Origin: Neobacillus sp. SuZ13
GTDB lineage: Bacteria > Bacillota > Bacilli > Bacillales > Cytobacillaceae
DNA length: 64,000 nucleotides
Reading direction: 5' to 3'
NCBI RefSeq assembly: GCF_030123365.1
Contig: NZ_CP126107.1
Location: forward strand, 5,259,501 to 5,323,500
Part shown: one piece after another, positions 61,133-64,000 of the stretch
Position numbering within the stretch: the first letter of the stretch is position 1
Layout: every line of letters starts with the position of its first letter
Notes under the pieces: model-generated
Database searches by the model: none
Told to the model about the DNA's origin: nothing
The model's input: only the letters and a program-made list of their open reading frames with translations
Made by a program: the position numbers and the translations under genes

Positions 61133-62069
61133 GTTTTTTTGCCCATTCTATCGTCTTGGAAAGGCCTTCTGAAAAAGAAACCGATGGTTGAAATCCAAGC
61201 TGCTCCCTTGCCTTCGAATTATCTGCCCAAGTGGAATGAACATCACCTTGGCGAAATTCCGCCTGCTTAACTGCTAAATCTGGAAAATACAGCCTGAGGT
61301 GATCTACTAGTTCTTCAAGGAAAATAGGGCTGCCAGAGCCAATATTAAATGTGCCCACTTTTTCCTGTTGGTTAAAAGCACTAATGATTCCGGTAATACA
61401 ATCATCAATATAGGTATAATCCCTAGCCGTCCTATTTCCAAAAAGGGTAATTTCCTGTTTATCCAACAGCTTTTTAATAAACCCTGTAATCGCCATATCC
61501 GGTCTGCCCCATGGTCCATATACCGTAAAAAAGCGAAGGATTGAGACTTTATAGTCAAATAAGGATGAATAAGCATGGCAAAACGATTCCGCACCAAACT
61601 TGGCCGCTGCATAAGGAGAAACAACTCGTCCAGTTGCCATCTCCTCTTTAAGAGGAACATTTTTTTGTTCTCCATACACCGATGACGAAGATGCGAAAAT
61701 AAACTGTTTTACATTGGAATCTCCCGAAAATCGAAGAGCATTGATCGTTGCTTTGATATCGTAATCTACATACTCATTCGGAGCGGCAATAGAGTGAGGT
61801 ACTCCAGGAATGGCGGCTAAGTGAATGACTATTTCCGGTTTGAAAGAGATAAATATTTCTCTGACTTTATCTTCATTATGTATAAGGCTTTCTTGATAAA
61901 AGTGAAACTTCCCTGCTTCACTAACAAATTCAAGGTGGCACTTTTTTCTCTCAATGGAGTAATACGGGTGAAGTACATCAAGGATTAGTACTTCGTGTCC
62001 TTCTTTTATCAATCTTCTTGTAAGATGGGAACCAATAAATCCAGCTCCTCCAGTTACGATTATTTTCAA
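61113..62069 (-). CDS. NAD-dependent UDP-sugar epimerase (UDP-glucuronate 4-epimerase-like)
   Basis: 318 aa extended SDR. GGAGFIGSHLTRRL (NAD motif), ASSSSVYGEQK (Ser/Thr), SPYAAAKFGAE (YxxxK). RFFTVYGPWGRPDMAITGF matches glucuronate epimerases, so with UDP-glucose dehydrogenase it would give UDP-galacturonate. First gene of the glycan operon. It follows the lipoprotein terminator. Confidence 0.85.
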   Translation of the reverse strand: MKIIVTGGAGFIGSHLTRRLIKEGHEVLILDVLHPYYSIERKKCHLEFVSEAGKFHFYQESLIHNEDKVREIFISFKPEIVIHLAAIPGVPHSIAAPNEYVDYDIKATINALRFSGDSNVKQFIFASSSSVYGEQKNVPLKEEMATGRVVSPYAAAKFGAESFCHAYSSLFDYKVSILRFFTVYGPWGRPDMAITGFIKKLLDKQEITLFGNRTARDYTYIDDCITGIISAFNQQEKVGTFNIGSGSPIFLEELVDHLRLYFPDLAVKQAEFRQGDVHSTWADNSKAREQLGFQPSVSFSEGLSKTIEWAKKHESEIS

Positions 62070-62125
62070 TCAAAAACACCTCTAAATAATTCATTAAGTC
62101 CTATTCTCTCATATACAAGAAAAAA

Positions 62126-62160
62126 GGAAAAACCTTGCACATCTAGAACAAGGTTTTTCC
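62126..62160 (-). terminator. Intrinsic terminator of the lipoprotein gene
   Basis: 12-bp perfect stem GGAAAAACCTTG / CAAGGTTTTTCC with TTTTTTC following on the minus strand. Confidence 0.85.
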
Positions 62161-62166
62161 TCTGCA

Positions 62167-63345
62167 TTATTTCGCTTTTTCTACGATTGTATTCAGAGTG
62201 GAAATAAGTTCTTTCAATTGCGCTTCCCCAGCTGCTTTATCTTTCGCTTTTGCAGTTTCAACATATTTTTGTGCTTTTTCATTGAGTGATTTATAAGCAT
62301 CTTCGCCTAGAAGGGTCTTGATATCTTCACCGATGATATCGATAAATAAAGCACCTTCTAAACCAGTAACAACGGCTTTATCATCTTTGCCAATAAGTTC
62401 TTTACTTTCCTCATATTCACCCATCGCAATTTTTGCAAAGCCGCGAACAAATGCTTTATTTACAGCAGCTGGATCTAAAGCTTTTACATCTGATTCAAGT
62501 GAAAATGATTTATCGATAAAGGCAGTTTCATCTGCAGCATTCTTACTGAAATATCCGTATAAAGATTGGAAGAATGCCCATCCTTCCGCCTGCTCAACTT
62601 TAGCAAGTGCTGCGTCTTTTCCCGCTTCTGCTGCCGCTTTTGTCGCATATCCGTTTGGCAGAGCCCCAGTTGCAAGATAGAATGTTTTCATTAACGTTTT
62701 ATCCACGACTTGTTTTCCTAAGTTAAAGCTAAGTAGATCATTATTTTTTACGGCCTCATCAATTTCGTTAAATCCGCCATCAATAACACTGACAAGGTTT
62801 GTTCCATACGCTGCATCACGCTTTTCAACAGTTGTCTTTAGGATTGCATAATATTCTTTAGCTTCTTCTAGTTCACCATTCACTTCGTTAGTGTTACCCC
62901 ATAGTTCTGTTACTTCTGTAAAATCGTGTTTAATTGATGTATAGAATACTTTTTGCATTAATTTATCAAAAATTTGTCTAACTACTACTTTATCCATAGC
63001 ACCGTCTTTACCGGCAGTAAGTGCTGTTGTGATTTTATCATCAATAGTATCTTCAAATTCTGCGTCTCGTTTTTTAACCAACTCTTTTAAATTTTCATTA
63101 TATAACGTTGTAACTTTATCAAAATCAACTTCTTTACCTTCTTTAGCTTTATCAAGCTCTGTTAATGCTTCTGTAAAAACATCAGCATACGCTGCATCTT
63201 CTTTTTCCTCAGCTTCTTTCTTCTCAGAAGCTTTTTCCTTGTTCTCCACTTTTGGTTTACTTTCTGTCTCTTCTGCTTTTCCGCAAGCCCCTAAAATTAA
63301 TGAAAGGGCTGCCATGGCTGCTAGCACTTTAAATCTAATCGACAT
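62167..63345 (-). CDS. Fur-controlled repeat-containing lipoprotein of unknown function
   Basis: 392 aa. Lipobox LILGACG, lipid Cys at 21, then a Lys/Glu-rich linker (about 22-55) and an all-helical body. Two related segments are visible: KKRDAEFEDTIDDKITTAL ... RQIFDKLMQKVFYTSI and EKRDAAYGTNLVSVIDGGFN ... KQVVDKTLMKTFYLAT. I do not recognise a named family. A pair of Fur boxes upstream points to iron limitation. The helical pattern recalls the FTR1 partner at 57101, so an iron-binding surface role is a reasonable guess only. Confidence 0.7.
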   Translation of the reverse strand: MSIRFKVLAAMAALSLILGACGKAEETESKPKVENKEKASEKKEAEEKEDAAYADVFTEALTELDKAKEGKEVDFDKVTTLYNENLKELVKKRDAEFEDTIDDKITTALTAGKDGAMDKVVVRQIFDKLMQKVFYTSIKHDFTEVTELWGNTNEVNGELEEAKEYYAILKTTVEKRDAAYGTNLVSVIDGGFNEIDEAVKNNDLLSFNLGKQVVDKTLMKTFYLATGALPNGYATKAAAEAGKDAALAKVEQAEGWAFFQSLYGYFSKNAADETAFIDKSFSLESDVKALDPAAVNKAFVRGFAKIAMGEYEESKELIGKDDKAVVTGLEGALFIDIIGEDIKTLLGEDAYKSLNEKAQKYVETAKAKDKAAGEAQLKELISTLNTIVEKAK

Positions 63346-63360
63346 TTTGTTTTCCCCCGG

Positions 63361-63380
63361 TTTTGTTTTGTTTTGTTTTG
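63361..63380. repeat. Pentanucleotide tandem repeat in the lipoprotein leader
   Basis: Four TTTTG units (CAAAA in the gene's direction), located between the Fur boxes and the ribosome binding site. Slippage here would alter the leader length. Confidence 0.75.
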
Positions 63381-63390
63381 TCGTTCTATT

Positions 63391-63440
63391 TGATAATGAT
63401 TATCATTCACATTTTTAATTATAGTAGAGAATGATTATCA
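63391..63440. promoter_or_regulatory. Two Fur boxes before the lipoprotein gene
   Basis: TGATAAT-G-ATTATCA (63391-63405) is perfect. AGAGAAT-G-ATTATCA (63426-63440) has two mismatches, 35 bp away. Confidence 0.85.
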
Positions 63441-63601
63441 ATGTCAATGAAAATTAATATATGTAACAAAATATTCACTAATTTCAAAAGTAAAAAACGA
63501 TCACCCATCCACAAGATGGTTCCATATTTTATTTCAAAAGCTCTGATGCAATGATGGGAAACCGATGGATGGACGATACACATTAATGAGGGATAGTACA
63601 A

Positions 63602-63628
63602 ACAAAAAAAGCCCTTAACAGGCTTCTT
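63602..63628 (-). terminator. Intrinsic terminator of the DUF1259 gene
   Basis: Stem AAGCC / GGCTT with eight T following on the minus strand, downstream of the gene at the right edge. Confidence 0.65.
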
Positions 63629-63665
63629 TAAGATAAGTGTAATTGTTATTTTTAAAAACCTACAA

Positions 63666-64000
63666 TTAAGAAGGCCTTACTACATCATTCGTAAGTACCT
63701 GTAACGCATCTCGAACAGCTAGTGCAAACCTTACTGGATTATCTATCTTTTCAAAATGAATATACATCAATCTCGGATTTTCAAATAGCCAGTGATTATG
63801 AAAAGCGGTCACAATGATATTGTGTTCACGGAGCCTGTCAATGAAGGGGTTAATCTCTTCTTGCAAAATAACTGTTTCCCCACTACAAAGTGCTCTACCA
63901 GATGAGGTTAAAGACTCAAACGTAAACATCTGAGGAATAGCTAGGAAAGACCTAGTTTGTCTCCCCAAAATTTGCGGCATAATATTTGTCCGTGATCTCA
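63666..64000 (-). CDS. DUF1259 (LppY/LpqO-like) protein, C-terminal part (cut by window edge)
   Basis: About 110 residues of a DUF1259 protein: RSFLAIPQMFTFESL, GETVILQEEINPFIDRLRE, VTAFHNHWLFENPRLMYIHFE. The frame remains open to base 64000, so the ATG at 63980 is internal. The His-rich HNHW and MYIHFE motifs look like metal ligands. Members are found in sporeformers and actinobacteria; function unknown. Confidence 0.8.
   Translation of the reverse strand, partial: RSRTNIMPQILGRQTRSFLAIPQMFTFESLTSSGRALCSGETVILQEEINPFIDRLREHNIIVTAFHNHWLFENPRLMYIHFEKIDNPVRFALAVRDALQVLTNDVVRPS

Noticed and set aside
63419..63601. A 60-codon minus-strand frame upstream of the Fur boxes
   Set aside because: No ribosome binding site, runs through the Fur-box region, and the composition is unlike a protein.

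Overview
The window comes from a low-GC, endospore-forming member of the Bacillaceae (Bacillus/Neobacillus-like). The grounds are strong AGGAGG-type ribosome binding sites, a GerPA/PF-family germination protein behind a sigma-K-like promoter, a Spo0E-family phosphatase, a WalR-type box in front of a CwlO-like hydrolase, Fur boxes of the TGATAAT-N-ATTATCA type, and the Bacillus-type phoD-tatA-tatC and ohrR/ohr arrangements. I cannot name a species.

Layout. 1-9.4 kb: end of a DMT transporter, an amidase with three GW-type repeat units, an acetyltransferase gene split by a complete IS3-family (IS150-type) element, two nearly identical doxX genes from a ~0.64-kb duplication around a gerPF-like gene, and a CwlO-like NlpC/P60 hydrolase. 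9.4-14.6 kb: an lnrJKLMN-like two-component system plus ABC-2 exporter. 14.8-18.4 kb: an unreported small Spo0E-like gene, two membrane proteins (one internally duplicated), a Nudix hydrolase, an OsmC protein and a third doxX under tandem Fur boxes. 18.5-29.1 kb: a sugar-type locus with a YesMN-type two-component system, solute-binding protein with a cre-like site, two permeases, an ADP-ribosylglycohydrolase-like enzyme fused to a LamG/DUF1080-like domain, ribokinase and an MFS transporter. It looks like scavenging of a ribosylated compound.

29.8-43.3 kb: an aromatic-type catabolic island with Rieske dioxygenase alpha and beta subunits, cis-diol dehydrogenase, extradiol dioxygenase, a meta-cleavage-type hydrolase, ThDP enzyme, aldehyde dehydrogenase, aspartate-dehydrogenase-like protein, cupin, a double VOC protein, an MFS permease and an IclR regulator. 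Five copies of a 16-bp palindrome, GTTTTATATRCAAAAC-like, lie in its promoter regions and probably define the regulon. No ferredoxin, reductase or lower pathway is present. 43.5-45.3 kb: ohrR/ohr with operators, then a broken AraC gene fused to an IS remnant.

45.4-53.2 kb: copC/copD, phoD-tatA-tatC, and a BlaI-type repressor with an M56 protease. Near-perfect ACACTAC-N5-GTAGTGT operators link that pair to a doxX-dsbA-like operon. 53.2-63.4 kb: an envelope-polysaccharide or glycosylation cluster (UDP-glucose dehydrogenase, UDP-sugar epimerase, GT2, GT39-like, flippase-like, alkaline-phosphatase-superfamily protein) interleaved with two Fur-box-controlled iron units (an FTR1 permease with a surface partner, and a repeat-containing lipoprotein). 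The right edge cuts a DUF1259 gene.

The two strongest candidates for undescribed systems are the IclR-palindrome Rieske island and the Fur/FTR1/glycan island. The BlaI-type control of DoxX-DsbA is a third.
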